This document shows positions 45,603 to 59,050 of a stretch of DNA of 64,000 bases, piece after piece. The translations under genes and the position numbers were made by a program. This DNA comes from Tubulanus polymorphus. Its lineage: Eukaryota > Nemertea > Palaeonemertea > Tubulaniformes > Tubulanidae. Each line of letters begins with the position of its first letter. The stretch's first letter is position 1. Location: assembly GCF_964204645.1 (NCBI RefSeq), contig NC_134027.1, forward strand, positions 15,612,485-15,676,484. Direction: 5' to 3'. The notes beneath the pieces are model-generated. The model saw only the letters and a program-made list of their open reading frames with translations, made no database searches and was not told the DNA's origin.

Positions 45603-46405
45603 AATATGAGAAGATAGAATGTGAAATTCGTGGTGAACTTCAAAGAAAAAGTAATATGGCTCGACATATGAAAAAACATGATAAAAATTACAAACCCCCT
45701 AAAATAAACTGCCCAAATTGTAATAAATCATTCTCAAGAAATTATGTTAAAAAACATTCAGAGAAGTGTAAAATTAATGACTTAACGGTTAATGTTGATA
45801 GTCACGAAAGTAATAATAATTCTGTTGAAGTTGAACCTGAAATTATTTGGAAAAGACCTTTTTTTATTTTATGACAAGAATAATATAAAAGATCATTTCT
45901 GTGAGCATTGTCGAATAAAATATAGCCCTGAAAATATAGAAGATTGGGAGAATCATCAATTTCGTAAAGCACATATAGATAAAATTTCTCATAAATTTGA
46001 AGCAGAATTTAATGAAAAAAAAATAATATATTATAAAAAATAAAATATGAGAAAACGTTACCAAATAATAAAGAAACACTTGAAAAGTTGGAAAAACAAT
46101 ATAGTTAATTAGTAAGAAAAACATATTATTATAAATATTGTAAATTGATTATTACAACAAGTAATTCAAATCTACATAATAGAACAATAAAACATAAAGA
46201 AAACGTAAGAAAATACCAAGAACTTAATGAAGATCTATTACCAAGATATGATAGAAAAAAATGCCCACAATGTATTTATGAGTACTTAAGACAAGACGAT
46301 TCTGTGATATTTTGTAATGAATGTGGATGGCAAAAAATGTATGGGGTGATGAAAAAACTAGATATTCTTATAGAACCAAAATTAAAATATCTAGATGAAA
46401 TTTTA
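45603..46405 (+). pseudogene. Zinc-ribbon (VLTF3-like?) gene fragment, copy C3
   Basis: Start codon damaged (two bases lost after TAAAT). Fingers RKSNMARHMKKH and NCPNCNKSFSRNYVKKH are present, with frameshifts near 45866, 46041 and 46107. Ribbon CPQCIYEYL...FCNECGW is still readable. Truncated at ~46405 where it runs into the PolB 3' end. Confidence 0.6.
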
Positions 46406-46444
46406 AAGACCATCACGCGAAATATATCTTTTATCATCGAACGG

Positions 46445-48838
46445 ATTTAAACTAGTTTTTTCAACTTCATTAATGTACATCTCGTGATCTTCGGATCTTG
46501 AACAATTCATTTCGTTTCATTACAACTGAGTTATATAAACACTTTATATAATCTTGAAATTCTATGTGTTTATGAACCACATGTTTTGTTATTCCTTTTA
46601 ACTTTTTTGCTTCATGATCTTTTGTTCTATAACTATACATTTTACTTCTTATCCCAACAAATTCAATCATTTCATCGCCCTCTAATTCATCTTTAAATTT
46701 ACCAGGAATATTTCTATTATCATTGCTAAATAGTTCATGATCTTTTGGATAATTGCTTAAGTCAAAATGATGTTTTAATGTTTTTAAGTCTTTTGTTATG
46801 TCATTGGTCTTGATTTTTAGTATGTACGCATCCGTATCGACCGCTATTAATGGAAATCCACAGTTAAATGTGCCATCTTCAGTTGATAAATCATAAACAT
46901 AATCTGATGGGTTATATATTTCGAATAGATCTTTAACTTCTTCAGTTATTTCTTTTTCTGTATGCCTTAGATTAGAACAATTTGGCATAGATTTAATCAA
47001 TCCAATATTCATATTAAAACCTAATGAATTACCTAATGGATTCAATCCTGATATACCAACTTTTCCTTTTTGTGCAAATGTTATTACCGGAGAACTCGTA
47101 AATTTTTTAGCATCATCTGCTGCGTAGAATCCAATGAAGAACCATTTTCTTAAATTATCTTTTGCATTTAATACATAATCTGGAACTATCTTTTATTTTG
47201 TTGAAGTATTACTTTTAACTATTGCATGAATATAGAATTCATCATTATATTTTATAGCAAAATCTTTAGGATTATTCACAAGTATTCTATGAACTGCTGA
47301 TGATTTCACATGATCATCGATTCTAAATGTTTTATTTGGATTAACTTCTTCACAGTATTTTTTAATTCTTTCTAATAATTTCAAATCTTGGTTACACAAA
47401 TACCCACAATATTTAGTTCCACTAACAGATTTATACACACCTGCTGATCCATCTCCTATAAAAAATCCTTTTATAGAATATTCTTTTTCTTCTAATGTTT
47501 CGGGTTCTATATTATAAATATTATTAATTATTTCATCAAATGACATATGATTCATTCTTAGAAAAAATCTTTTATGTAATAATTCATCTCCAATTTTTAT
47601 ATCAGTTAGTTTTATTTCATCACCATTTCGTTTAATTAAACTGTGATCTTCAGAAACATCTACAAACCCTAATTTAGTTCTAACTCTATTGATTTTCTTA
47701 TTTGTTTTATGCCTATTAATATTCTTTAATTTTTTCCATCCATTTTTTGTTCAAACATTCATTAATCCATTTATTTGTATTAATTCATTTTCACCATATG
47801 AAATATAACGTTGATTTTGTTTTGGAATTATTTCTGAAATTCTTCTTATCAATATTTTATCATTACATTTTAATAATATTGGGGTGTCAGCTGTTACAGA
47901 ATCAAAATATAATATTCCAATATGCTTTTCCCCAAAAAGTGGTTGTAAAACATTATAATAAAAATCATACATTAATAATTTTGATATTTCAAAAACAGTT
48001 GAACCAATGAATATAGGTTTATTAAATTTCATTGACGTTCTTTTTAATGTTACTGCTGTTAAATAATCTTCAAATCTTTTATTTCCTAAATGTCTAGGAC
48101 TTGCTTGTAAATGTCTTAATCGTTCAGAATTATTTACTAATTCAATATCATTTCTATTTCTAACATTTTCACATGTTTTTCCATAAAAACTATTATTCAT
48201 TAATTTTAAAAAATCTTTTTCAAAATCGGTTTTTGATATGGTTCTCTGTTGAGTATTGAAATCTATATATTTTTCTAACCACTTCGATTGATTAAATTCA
48301 ATATATCTATGTACTTTTTTAAATTTCATTCCTTGTTTTAGATACAATTTTAACATTCAATAATGGGCAATATAATTACATTTATTATTTTGTGTTAATA
48401 TTAATTTTTCTGTAAAAACATGATCTTTCGGTTTTATTTTTTTCTGGTATTCACTTAAATAACTATCATCTACAGCTAAATGTTTAGGGCAATAAGGTAA
48501 ATTTCTTGTTATAAACTTTATGTTATCAGGATATTCTAAATCAACTATAAAAAAAATAACCAATTGGTGCTTCATCTTCTAAACTCATAATTGCGCTTTC
48601 CCAATTAGTTTTATCATCATTTTCAACTTCTGTTAATATAAAATTTTTATATGGTTGAGGTTGCATCATTGCCCAACCATATAAATTATTGGCGTCAATA
48701 TATAATAATTTATAATCATTATTTGCTTTAAAATACTCCCATAACACTACTAATTCCACCTCTTATTGATTTTTCAAATAATAAAACCATGTCTGGTTCT
48801 TTTAATAAATCTAATTCTACATTTGTATATTTTAAACC
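46445..48838 (-). pseudogene. POLB: DNA polymerase B, C-terminal two thirds with intein, copy C3
   Basis: From GLKYTNVELDLLKEPD through YIDANNLYGWAM (motif A), KLMNNSFYGKTCEN (motif B), intein in motif C, and KMYSYRTKDHEAKKLKGI to NPFDDKRYI. Several stops and frameshifts (near 48750, 48570, 48357, 47751). The N-terminal half is missing: 48839 is a junction with another gene. Confidence 0.82.
46836..47900 (-). other. Intein in PolB motif C, copy C3 (355 codons)
   Basis: Same insertion point as the copy B intein, exactly 1,065 bp. Ser1 in SVTADTPIL; first endonuclease motif IKGFFIGDGSAG preserved, second altered (FIGFYAADDAKKF). The C-terminal residues are AVD where copy B has AKN, so the splicing Asn is an Asp here. 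Contains stop codons (for example near 47751 and 47192). Confidence 0.85.
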
Positions 48839-49246
48839 ACATAATTCATTTAATATTAATCTTATTTGAAAGTATGTATGGAATCTAAAGGGCGATAATA
48901 TTAATGGTAAATTTGGTTCATTTAAATGATTATTCCAACTTATACCACACCCTGTTGTTGCACAATGAACTGCAAAATTTAATTGGTTTTGCCAGAATTG
49001 CATATTTGATTTTAACATCCATAATTCTGCTTTACTTAATTCTTTTTCAAAATTAATTTCATAAACATTGAACATATTTTCCATCTTTACATTAAAATTA
49101 TTACTTTCAGTAACATAAATATCTAAATTAATTAATGAATTTAAAACTTCATTTCTATATGTAATATTTTTATTAAAATCTATTGCAGGAATATTATATT
49201 TACTTGATTTATTATATTGGAAAGCTTTTGGAAAATTTTTTTCCAT
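48839..49246 (-). pseudogene. Truncated 462-aa-type protein fused to PolB, copy C2/C3 junction
   Basis: The N-terminal ~135 residues of the 2045/35290-type protein (FPKAFQYNKSSKYNIPAIDF, CATTGCGISWNNHL, RFHTYFQIRLILNEL) run directly into GLKYTNVELDLL of PolB in one 172-codon frame. The fusion marks a deletion or recombination breakpoint. Confidence 0.8.
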
Positions 49247-49262
49247 TTATATAATAAAGAAA

Positions 49263-49697
49263 TCAATAATTAATTAATTCTTTTAATAATTTATCTTGTT
49301 CTTCAACTTTTATATTACCATTTAAACTCATTATATAATCTATTGTAGTTTTCAATTTTTTTATTTCTTTTATACTAGATTTTATTTTTTCCTTATTACC
49401 TTTTATATTTAATTTTGAACTTATTCCGGTTAAAACACTTGATGATAATCCTAGCACACCAATTGGTATAGCTAAAGGTGTTAATGGTGAGAATATTGCT
49501 AAAAATGTTATCACCGAACTAATTGTAACCGAACCACTTATAATAAAATAATATATAATTTTGAATTTTAAATATGTTTTCTGTTTTATCTTTAAATCAT
49601 TTTCCAATTCTAATATTTGTTTTTCTAAATATAATTTTAATTCAGTTCTATTTATATCATGAGGAATAATAACATTATTATCAACTTTATAACCCAT
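49263..49697 (-). CDS. Membrane protein with coiled-coil flanks (144 aa), copy C2
   Basis: Open homologue of 1594-2028 (YYFIISGSVTISSVITF hairpin retained; VIIPHDINRTELKLYLEK at the N-terminus). TAAATGG start context. The most complete gene of C2. Confidence 0.72.
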   Translation of the reverse strand: MGYKVDNNVIIPHDINRTELKLYLEKQILELENDLKIKQKTYLKFKIIYYFIISGSVTISSVITFLAIFSPLTPLAIPIGVLGLSSSVLTGISSKLNIKGNKEKIKSSIKEIKKLKTTIDYIMSLNGNIKVEEQDKLLKELINY

Positions 49698-49722
49698 TTA
49701 TTTAACAAAAAATAATATATAA

Positions 49723-50145
49723 TTAATTAGTGAACTTATATGCTACAAATATAACAACAACTGTTCCACCTAAAATTCATATTATTTCATATTGTTGTTG
49801 TTCTTAACTTGGTGTATAATAATCTGATAATTTAGGTTTATATAGATGTAATTTTTCACGATTTGTTACTGCGTTATATAAACTCATAGCTTCATCGACT
49901 GATTGAAAATCTCTATGTGTAATTTTCTGATTATATAATTCTTTATTGATGTAATCCATATAGTTTTGCCTCTTTTCTCTATATTCTTCTGCAGGTTTAT
50001 TGTATTTCTCCAATGCTAAGTTATGTCTTCTTTGTTCTCCTAATGAACTATTTTTATCAATATGTTCAAATAAATATCCACCAACAGTAAATGCCAAAGC
50101 GTTAACAATTGCCGATCCTATAATAGTAATAATTGCAGATGCCAT
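49723..50145 (-). pseudogene. Two-TM conserved protein, copy C2
   Basis: Exactly 423 bp like 1153-1575; nonsense codons near 49807 and 49779 cut off the C-terminal TM segment. First TM segment and RRHNLALEKYNKPAEEY intact. Start ATG in TAAATGG. Confidence 0.72.
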
Positions 50146-50169
50146 TTATTTAGTAAAAAAATTATGCAT

Positions 50170-50390
50170 TTATATAGGAGGAATATATTTTTGTTTTTCT
50201 AAATAATCAATTGTTAAATTAGATAAAGTAACTGCTAATGTTAATTTTCAAATATCATTGATATCAAATCTATCAACATTAACACTTCCTATTTTGAATA
50301 CTTTTTTAATACCATTGTATAACCAACTGTTCCAACTGATAGTAAGGCACCATTATATAATCCATTTACTATCCACTTATTATCAGTCAT
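50170..50390 (-). pseudogene. 73-aa membrane protein homologue, copy C2
   Basis: 221 bp instead of 222; one base lost in the poly-A run after MVLKK shifts the frame until near the end. YIPPI end recognisable. Confidence 0.7.
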
Positions 50391-50744
50391 TTATTTATCA
50401 AAAAAATTATTATCTTCAAAATATCTAGTTATCTTAGTTTTAATTGTTTCACCATTTATAATATTGTTAGTTTCATTTTCATATATTTCAGTTATTATTT
50501 TTTCAATTTCATCAATGATAAAATCTTCATCTAATTCATAAAATCTTAAAGACTCTCTAATTAAATCGGTAATCTTTTCTACATTAAAAGTTTCTTTATC
50601 TATTGTTTTTTAAAAATCAAATGTTTCATTAGAAAATGCAATATTTTTAATATGTGTAATTGTATCATTAATATCAAATTTCATTTCTTTCTCACGTTTA
50701 AAATCAAATCCAAAACATATACTCGGTCCTACTGTAATATTCAT
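50391..50744 (-). pseudogene. 550-type gene, copy C2
   Basis: Starts MNITVGPSICFGFDFKREKE; a stop codon near 50611 and a lost codon. C-terminal NFFDK as in copy A. Confidence 0.7.
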
Positions 50745-50760
50745 TTATATAATGAAAAAA

Positions 50761-51526
50761 TTACTCCCTACATCTTAAAACTAATTCATAAATTACAGGA
50801 AAGTCATTCAAATAAATTAAATAACCATTATGATTTCTTATTTCTAATTTGAAATTATTGAAATGTGGAATACAAGGTTTAAAATCACATTCAGCTAAAT
50901 TATAATTTATTTGCGTTCCAAATTGTTTAACATTTTTTAATGGTAAAATATTTAAAATACTAGAATTAGAAGTTGTATCTTTAGTTGCTTCAAGTGTTTT
51001 TGTAGCATCAATTAAATTGCAATAAATATAAAGATGAGTGTAAGGTATAAGGTTTGGCGAAGCCTTAATATTTGAACAAAGTTTATCTGGTGTAATTCCT
51101 AACAGTTTAGCTATAGTTTTTTTAACTAAAAATTGATGTTTTTCACTATAAGCTAACCTTATCTTTATTTTATCAGAACTATCACTTTTTAAAAATCTAC
51201 TGTTAAATCCAGCATCACTACCTAACTTGTGCCAGGCTTTTTTATTAATTTCTTGTACCAATGTATCTTAATTATATAACCCTGGTTTTAGATATAGATG
51301 ATACCATTTATTTTTACTTTTATTAAAAATTAAAAAGGCTCTATGTTCAAGAGTTTCATTCGATATATTATAAAAAGAATTACATAAACTTACATTTACT
51401 AATTTTAAAAATACACAATTCTTAAATTCTCTAAATTATCTAATTGTACTAGTAAATTATGTGATTTATAATTTGTAAGTCTTCTAGAATCAACAAATAT
51501 TCTATATTCTTTGAATTCACCCGTTA
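50761..51526 (-). pseudogene. Penton protein, copy C2
   Basis: The region to ~51261 is open and matches the C-terminal two thirds of 33146-33901. The 5' part is frameshifted near 51430 and the presumed start codon reads ACG. Confidence 0.72.
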
Positions 51527-51591
51527 TTTATAAGACAAAAAATTACATCGAACCATTAAAAATTAATCTTAATAAATTTTTTCCAAAATAA

Positions 51592-52666
51592 ATGGATGAG
51601 AAGATAGGATGTGAAATTTGTGGTGAACTTCAAAGAAAAAGTAATATGGCTCGACATGATGAAAATTATAAACCCCCTAAAATAAACTGCCCAAATCGTA
51701 ATAAATTATTCTCAAGAAATTATGTAAAAAACATTCAGAGAAGTGTAAAATTAATGACTCAACGGTTAATGTTGATAGTAACGAAAGTAATAGTAATTCT
51801 GTTGAAACTGAACCTGAAATTATTTCGAAAAGACCTTTCTTATTCTATGATAAGAATAATATAAAAGATCATTTCTGTGAGCCTTGTCGAACAAAATATA
51901 GCCCTGAAAATATAGAAGATTGGGAGAATCATCAATTTCGTAAAGCACATATAGATAAAATTTCTAATAAATTTGAAACATAATTCAATGAAAGAAAAAA
52001 TAAAATATTAGAAAAAATGAAATATGAGAAAACGTTACCAGATAATAAAGAAACACTTGAAAAGTTGGAAAAACAATATAATGAATTAGCAAGAAAAACA
52101 TATTATTGTAAATGATGTAAATTGATTATTACAACAAGTGATTCAAATCTACATAGTAGAACAATAAAACATAAAGAAAACGTAAGTAAATACCAAGAAC
52201 TTAATGAAGATCTTTTACCAAGATATGACAGTAAAAATGCCCACAATGTATTTATGAGTACTTAAGACAAGAAAATTCTGTGATACTTTGTAATGAATGT
52301 GGATGGCAAAGAAATTTATGGGGTGATGAAAAAACTAGAGATATTCTTATAGAACCAAAATTAAAATATCTAGATGTCATTTTTAAGATATTTTCTATGG
52401 AAGATCATACACCAGAATATAAGCAATGGCTTGAAAAAATGAAAATGATAGAAAATAATAATGGTGAAATAACTAAGAAAGATATAATAAAAACAATTAT
52501 TCCATCAACATTTAACACAAATGAAAAGAAAATGTATTTATACTTATTATTTAACGATTATTATAAAAATCCTAAATTAACAAAAGAAGATATGGAAAAT
52601 ATAAAAGAAACATTCACAAACATATTAGAATATTATGTGGATATTAAAATAACAGATTCCTTATAA
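51592..52666 (+). pseudogene. Zinc-ribbon (VLTF3-like?) gene, copy C2
   Basis: MDEKIGCEICGELQRKSNMA begins after TAAATGG. Frameshifts near 51725, nonsense near 51981 and 52114, a shift near 52235. The C-terminal part 52280-52666 is open (YKQWLEKMKMIENNNGEITK, MYLYLLFNDYYKNPKLTKED) but truncated after KITDSL at the junction with PolB tail. Confidence 0.6.
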
Positions 52667-53216
52667 CTTTTTAGCTTCATGATCTTTTGTTCTATAGCTA
52701 TACATTTTACTTCTTATCCCAACAAATTCATGATTAGTAAATTTCAACTTACATTCTTTTTTTGTTGGCATTATTAATTTACAAAAAAAACTTTCCCAGA
52801 GATACTCATTTTTGGATATTCAACATCTGTAATAAAGTCCATTATTTTTTCCATTATTTCAATAAATTGACTATACTTCTATTGTTGCTCCTTTAAAAAA
52901 TCTAAATATAATAGCTGCAGGACCAATTTTACTACGTAATGTTTCTAAAATTTCAATTGTATCTTTTATTTCTAGAGTATCAATATACTTTCTAACATTT
53001 TCCATGTAAGGTTTATTTGAAATAGATTTAGTTTTTGAAACTGGTTTTTTTACTTGTTGAGGTTTATCATCAAAATAATCTGTTCCTAAAACATTATTAC
53101 TTAAATTTTGTTTGTGTTTTTGCAATTCGAGATGTCTTTTATAATTCCTTTTTGCTATTAATTCATTACAAACTTCACATTTTATTTCATCCACATTCAT
53201 ATTTTCTAATTGTTTT
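52667..53216 (-). pseudogene. POLB: PolB remnant: N-terminal finger region fused to C-terminal tail, copy C2
   Basis: 53200-52871 encodes the second finger and following region (KCEVCNELIAKRNYKRHLE, NKPYMENVRKYIDTLEIKD) of the 26705-type N-terminus. A TNH|EFVGIRSKMYSYRTKD fusion at ~52725 joins the N-terminal third to the C-terminal end, so some 3 kb including all catalytic motifs and any intein is deleted. Confidence 0.72.
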
Positions 53217-53220
53217 TCTA

Positions 53221-53366
53221 ATTAGAATAATTTTTTGTGTAATTTATCTTGTTTTACTTGACGCCATATATTTTTGGTTGAAGAATAAGCAACCGAACTC
53301 TCAGGGTTGTAATATAAATTTCTTAGATATTGTTCTTTAGTATTAGGAGTTTTTTTACCACCCCAT
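53221..53366 (-). pseudogene. INT: Integrase N-terminal fragment, copy C1
   Basis: GGKKTPNTKEQYLRNLYYNP as in copy B, cut at the codon ~45 level where the sequence switches to the PolB finger region of C2. Confidence 0.75.
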
Positions 53367-53402
53367 TTATATATTGTTAATTTTAACTTTATATTTCTAA
53401 TA

Positions 53403-54060
53403 TTGAATACTATCTAATTGAGAATTTATAATATTTAATTGCGCGTCAGATATAATATAAATGTGCATTCTGAAATTGTTGACTCCTTTTTTCTTTTTCG
53501 TGAATAATTGTATTTACATCTTTAGTGTTCTGTAATTTTTTACCAGAACCATGTAATGAATTATCCTCTGTTGTTCTAATAACCATAATGCATATTTATT
53601 GCCGGTATAATAATCAATTTGATTAATATTACAATTTTCAGATGGTTTTTACTTTTTCATTCATAAAATGCTTTCTAATTTCTGGCCACTGATCTACCAC
53701 TCTCATTCTCATAATAATTATCAACATTTATTGCACCGTTAGAATATGTTGTAATGGTAAAAAATATTAATATACCTTTAATAGATCATATTGGGAAGTT
53801 AATATTCTCATTAATTATTTCATCATTTGCATTAATAGTTACAGTTTTAAATTTATCAATATAATCATATAACAATGAAAAATCCTTGATTGTATTGACT
53901 TTGAATTATGCTTGAAATATTTTCATCAGTTACTGTATCATATTCTAAACATATATTCGATGATTTATATCCCATATCTTTAACAACGCTAGATAGCACA
54001 ATTTCATTAACAGGAGCAAATGTTATCTCGAATATAATATCTTCTAGAATTGCGTATTTA
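53403..54060 (-). pseudogene. MCP: Major capsid protein fragment, copy C1
   Basis: Covers the region from NNNAPLYKYAI to the C-terminus (DAQLNIVNSQLDSIQ). Frameshifts near 53870, 53790, 53690 and 53580. The first ~165 codons are absent because of fusion to the coiled-coil gene. Confidence 0.78.
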
Positions 54061-54323
54061 TACAAAGGTGCATTATTATTGATTATTTCAAATAATTCAT
54101 TAATTCTTTGTTTAAATACTCTTTTATTTTGATTTATTTCTGTGTCGGTAACATTTTCTATTTCATTACTATTACTTATTCTTTTAATTCTAGATGGTTC
54201 TAAATTACTCAAAGTTGATTCTGCTAATATTTTGTTTTGATTTTTATAAGAGATATTAATATAATAATCATCTTTCAAATGATAATAATATTCACCACTA
54301 TTCATATCTGGCACCTCTATCAT
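54061..54323 (-). pseudogene. Coiled-coil protein N-terminus fused to MCP, copy C1
   Basis: [20 protein letters not shown] to RINELFEII, then directly NNNAPLYKYAI of MCP in the same frame (ORF 54323-53865). Here the [10 protein letters not shown] segment is in a different frame from the upstream acidic ORF tail (DRGARYE stop). Confidence 0.75.
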
Positions 54324-54370
54324 TTATATTATATCCAGATTTTTCAAATATAGGTTTAAAATTATTTATA
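54305..54370 (-). pseudogene. Tail of 3386-type acidic gene, copy C1
   Basis: [21 protein letters not shown] corresponds to KFKPVFERSGYNISDRDAELL in copy A. The head of the gene is at 60242-60520 on the other side of the LINE. Confidence 0.7.
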
Positions 54371-54404
54371 TTCAAGTTCAAGTTCAAGTTCAAGTTTATT
54401 TTCC

Positions 54405-54617
<213 letters not shown>

Positions 54618-54884
54618 GGCAGGATACATGGAAGCCATTATAGGCTGTAAACCCGAGAGTCCCATGCACGCTGACAACAATACAATGCAAGTACAAGTGT
54701 TATGGTTGAGATGAAATGGAATGGGGCGGATGAAGAGAGAAATAGCCTGCCTAAAATTTGATTCCACAAATAGAACATTTTTATCAATGTTTAAAGCGAC
54801 AATGAATTGGAGAATTATTATTTAAGAGTACGATTATTTAATTTCGATTGATTTCAATAAGAGGAAATTGTGATTTTCTTAAAT

Positions 54885-57863
54885 CTATTTATCAGTGTTT
54901 TGATGCTTGCTTCTCAAGGTGTCTGTGCTGTTTTGCCATATCATTGGTATATTTTTCATAAAGGATCTATTATATAAACTTGTGTTATGTAAGCCTATTC
55001 TGGGATGGTTTCTTTGGCGGGTGTTATAATTATGAGTAAATGAATTTCTATTAAATATATCTAGGACCGGTGCCGGTAGTTTGGATTTGCAGAAGTTATA
55101 TGCAGTTTTTAACATTTCAAGATTGATTAGATCATATAGCTTTAATATATTTAATGATTTGAATGCGGGGGACGATGGTGAGCAAATATCTGAATTTTTG
55201 ATCAAACGTACTGCTCTTTTTTGAAGGATGAATATTTTGTCCAGAGTAGATTTGGTAATTAGAGGAAAGTTTAGGCAATATGTTAGATGGCTTTGGATAT
55301 AACTGAAGTATAGGATTCTTTTGGTCCGGGTTGGAACAAAATTTTTAAGTGTTTTAATCATGTATAGATTTTTATTGATTTTGTTAATTACGGTATGGAC
55401 ATGTTCTTCAAAGGACAAATTTTCACTTATATTAAGACCAAGCAGATTGAAATTTTTTTCATTTTTTACGGACTGATTGCCAAATTTCAGATTAATTTCA
55501 TTATGATTAACTTTAAATGAATAAGGCTTAAATAACATATATGCTGTTTTAGTAAGGTTAAGGGTAAGCTTATTGGCTTTAAACCAATTCCATAACAACA
55601 TTTAGGTCATTTTTCATATTAGAAACTAGAACTTTAAGATTTTTATTAATAACAAATAGTGTAGTGTCGTCCGCAAAGAGAACAGCTTTACAATTTTTTA
55701 AATTCAGTGTCAAGTCGTTGGTATAAATGATAAAAAGCAGAGGCCCTAATATTGAGCCCTGTGGTATTCTCAACTCTGAATTATGATTTTTATATTGCAC
55801 AAACATATTTCGATCTGTACGATAGCTTTTAAACCAATCTAAAGCTATTCCACGAACGCCATAATAATTTAATTTTTTGATAAGAATATCAATATCGAGT
55901 GAGTCGAAAGCTTTAGAAAGATCTAAATATACACTTAACATAAAGTTCTTTGTATCGATACTATTAATAGCATGACTCAAAAATTCAGTCAAAGCATGAC
56001 TGGTTGAGTGATTGGCTCTAAATCCGTATTGGCTTTTATAGAGTAAGTTATTTTTATTGACAAAGTCGTAGAGTCTTTAATGTATGATCTTTTCCAGTAA
56101 TTTAGATAAAACTGGTAGGAGGGATATCGGTCTATAATTATTGATGTCCTTTTTGTCTTTAGCTTTAAAAATAGGTACAACTTTAGCGGTTTTCATATTT
56201 GTAGGGAAGTGACCTTCACTCATCGACTTGTTGAATACAACTGTTAAAGGCATAGAAATCTCATGGGCAATTGATTTTATTAGTATGTTATTCAAATTAC
56301 CATGACCACAGCTAGTTTTGTAAGGTAGACTATTTATGAAAGTTTGAACTTCTTTTTGGTCTGTAGGAAAAGACATATTGAGTTATTGTTAGATCGCTTT
56401 AAGTATACATCATAATTATTGGTAGGGCTCTGTATTTTTGAGGCAAATGACTTTCCAACTGTCCTGAAAAAATCATTGAAAGAGTTACATATTTCTACAG
56501 GATCACTTATTACTTTTCCTTTAATTATGAAATTACTAGAAGTTACACATGTTTTATCATTTTGCTTACCTATGACTGTTTTCCAAAAACTCCACAGCTT
56601 TCTTGCATTATTTTCAAACGATGAAATTTTGTCAGCGTAGTAGATTTTCTTGGCCCTACGCTTTATATGATTTAAGTTGTTCCGATAATTTAAGTAGTTT
56701 ACATATCGTGGGTGAGTTTTCTCAAGTCCTATTACTTTTTTATACATTTTATCTTTAGTGCGCGAAGCTATACAAAGGCCTTTAGTCATTCAAGGTTCGT
56801 TAATGTTCAGTTTTCTAGTGGTTTTAAGTTTGCAAGGAGATACTTCATCTACAGAATGTTTTATATTTTGGACAACAAAATCATAACCGGCTTCACAGTT
56901 TAATTCTTGCAGAGTGTGCCAATTTATATTAGACAATTTTTGTTTTATTTTAATGACATTTGCATCAGATAAATCTGTATAATAAAACTGTTCATTGACT
57001 ACTTTGGTTGTATGCTTTTGTGTATCAATTGTAGTGAGGCACGCAAAATGATCAGATACATGATTAGTAAGAATGTAGCTTTCATAATTATTGAACTCTG
57101 AACTAATATATATGTTATCTATTAAAGTTGCTGTTTTAGAAGTTACTCTAGTTGGTCTTATGATAGTTGGTAATAAGTTATGACTAAGATTTGAATTTAA
57201 AAATTCCGCAGTGTTTTTATGCTGATTGATTTTAATTAGGTCAAGATTCTGGTCCATGCCTAATATAGCGAGTTTATTTTCTCGACTTATAGCTTCAAGC
57301 AAGTTGTTGTAGTCGGACAGGAATTCCATTTCACTTGTTCCTGGGATTCTATAGATCTCACCTAGTATTATATTTTTAGAGTTTATTCTTTTTATTTCGA
57401 GGATACACGATTCAAACTGTCTTTCTTTAAAAATTGATAGATCACCTCGAATTTTAAAATCGATTTCATCATTTATATAGATTGCAACTCCTCCTCGAAT
57501 TAGATTGGTGCGGTGCCTTTCTACAAAATTATATCCCGGTATATTATAGAGATCAAAATTTAAATCGTTTAGAAATGTCTCGCATAACATTATTACATCT
57601 ATTTCATAATTGCATTGTCGGCAGCTTTTTATTACATTTTCTAGTTCATCTAGTTTAGACGGTAAATTATGAAAATTCAAATGAAGTACATTAAGACTAC
57701 CTATACAGTCAAGTTGCCCAAGCTCTGATGATTCAACGTAAGGACACAATTTTTCAAACATTTGAAAATCATCAATTAACCTTGAAAAATCAAATTCTTT
57801 ATCATTATAAATTTTCTCCAATCTTGTCGACATATCCATGTTACCTAGACACATATTTATCAA
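54885..57863 (-). pseudogene. LINE ORF2: endonuclease and reverse transcriptase, broken
   Basis: The N-terminal APE-type endonuclease region (56790-57863) contains VLHLNFHNLPSK, DVIMLCETFL, RGGVAIYI and NHVSDHFACLTTI; GMDQNLDLIK replaces the usual GDFN-like motif. RT in pieces to 54885: PLTVVFNKSMSEGHFPTNMK, NNYRPISLLPVLSKLLEKII, VYLDLSKAFDSLD, IPQGSILGPLLF and FADDTTLF (catalytic ADD retained), with a C-terminal HYNTRQR-like end. Breaks near 56790 (stop), 56350, 56085, 55985 and 55600. Confidence 0.85.

Positions 57864-59050
<1,187 letters not shown>

Larger units (their letters stand above)
44221..48838 (-). mobile_element. Partial Polinton copy C3
   Basis: Minus-strand fragment with the order PolB C-terminal part, zinc-ribbon gene (opposite strand), penton, 550-type and 907-type genes. 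Truncated after the 907-type gene at ~44221 and joined to copy C2 inside PolB at ~48838. Confidence 0.8.
48839..53216 (-). mobile_element. Partial Polinton copy C2
   Basis: Minus-strand order: PolB N-terminal finger fragment joined to PolB C-terminal tail, zinc-ribbon gene (plus strand), penton, 550-, 907-, 1153- and 1594-type genes and the first part of the 2045-type gene. Both ends are intragenic junctions with C1 and C3. Confidence 0.78.
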
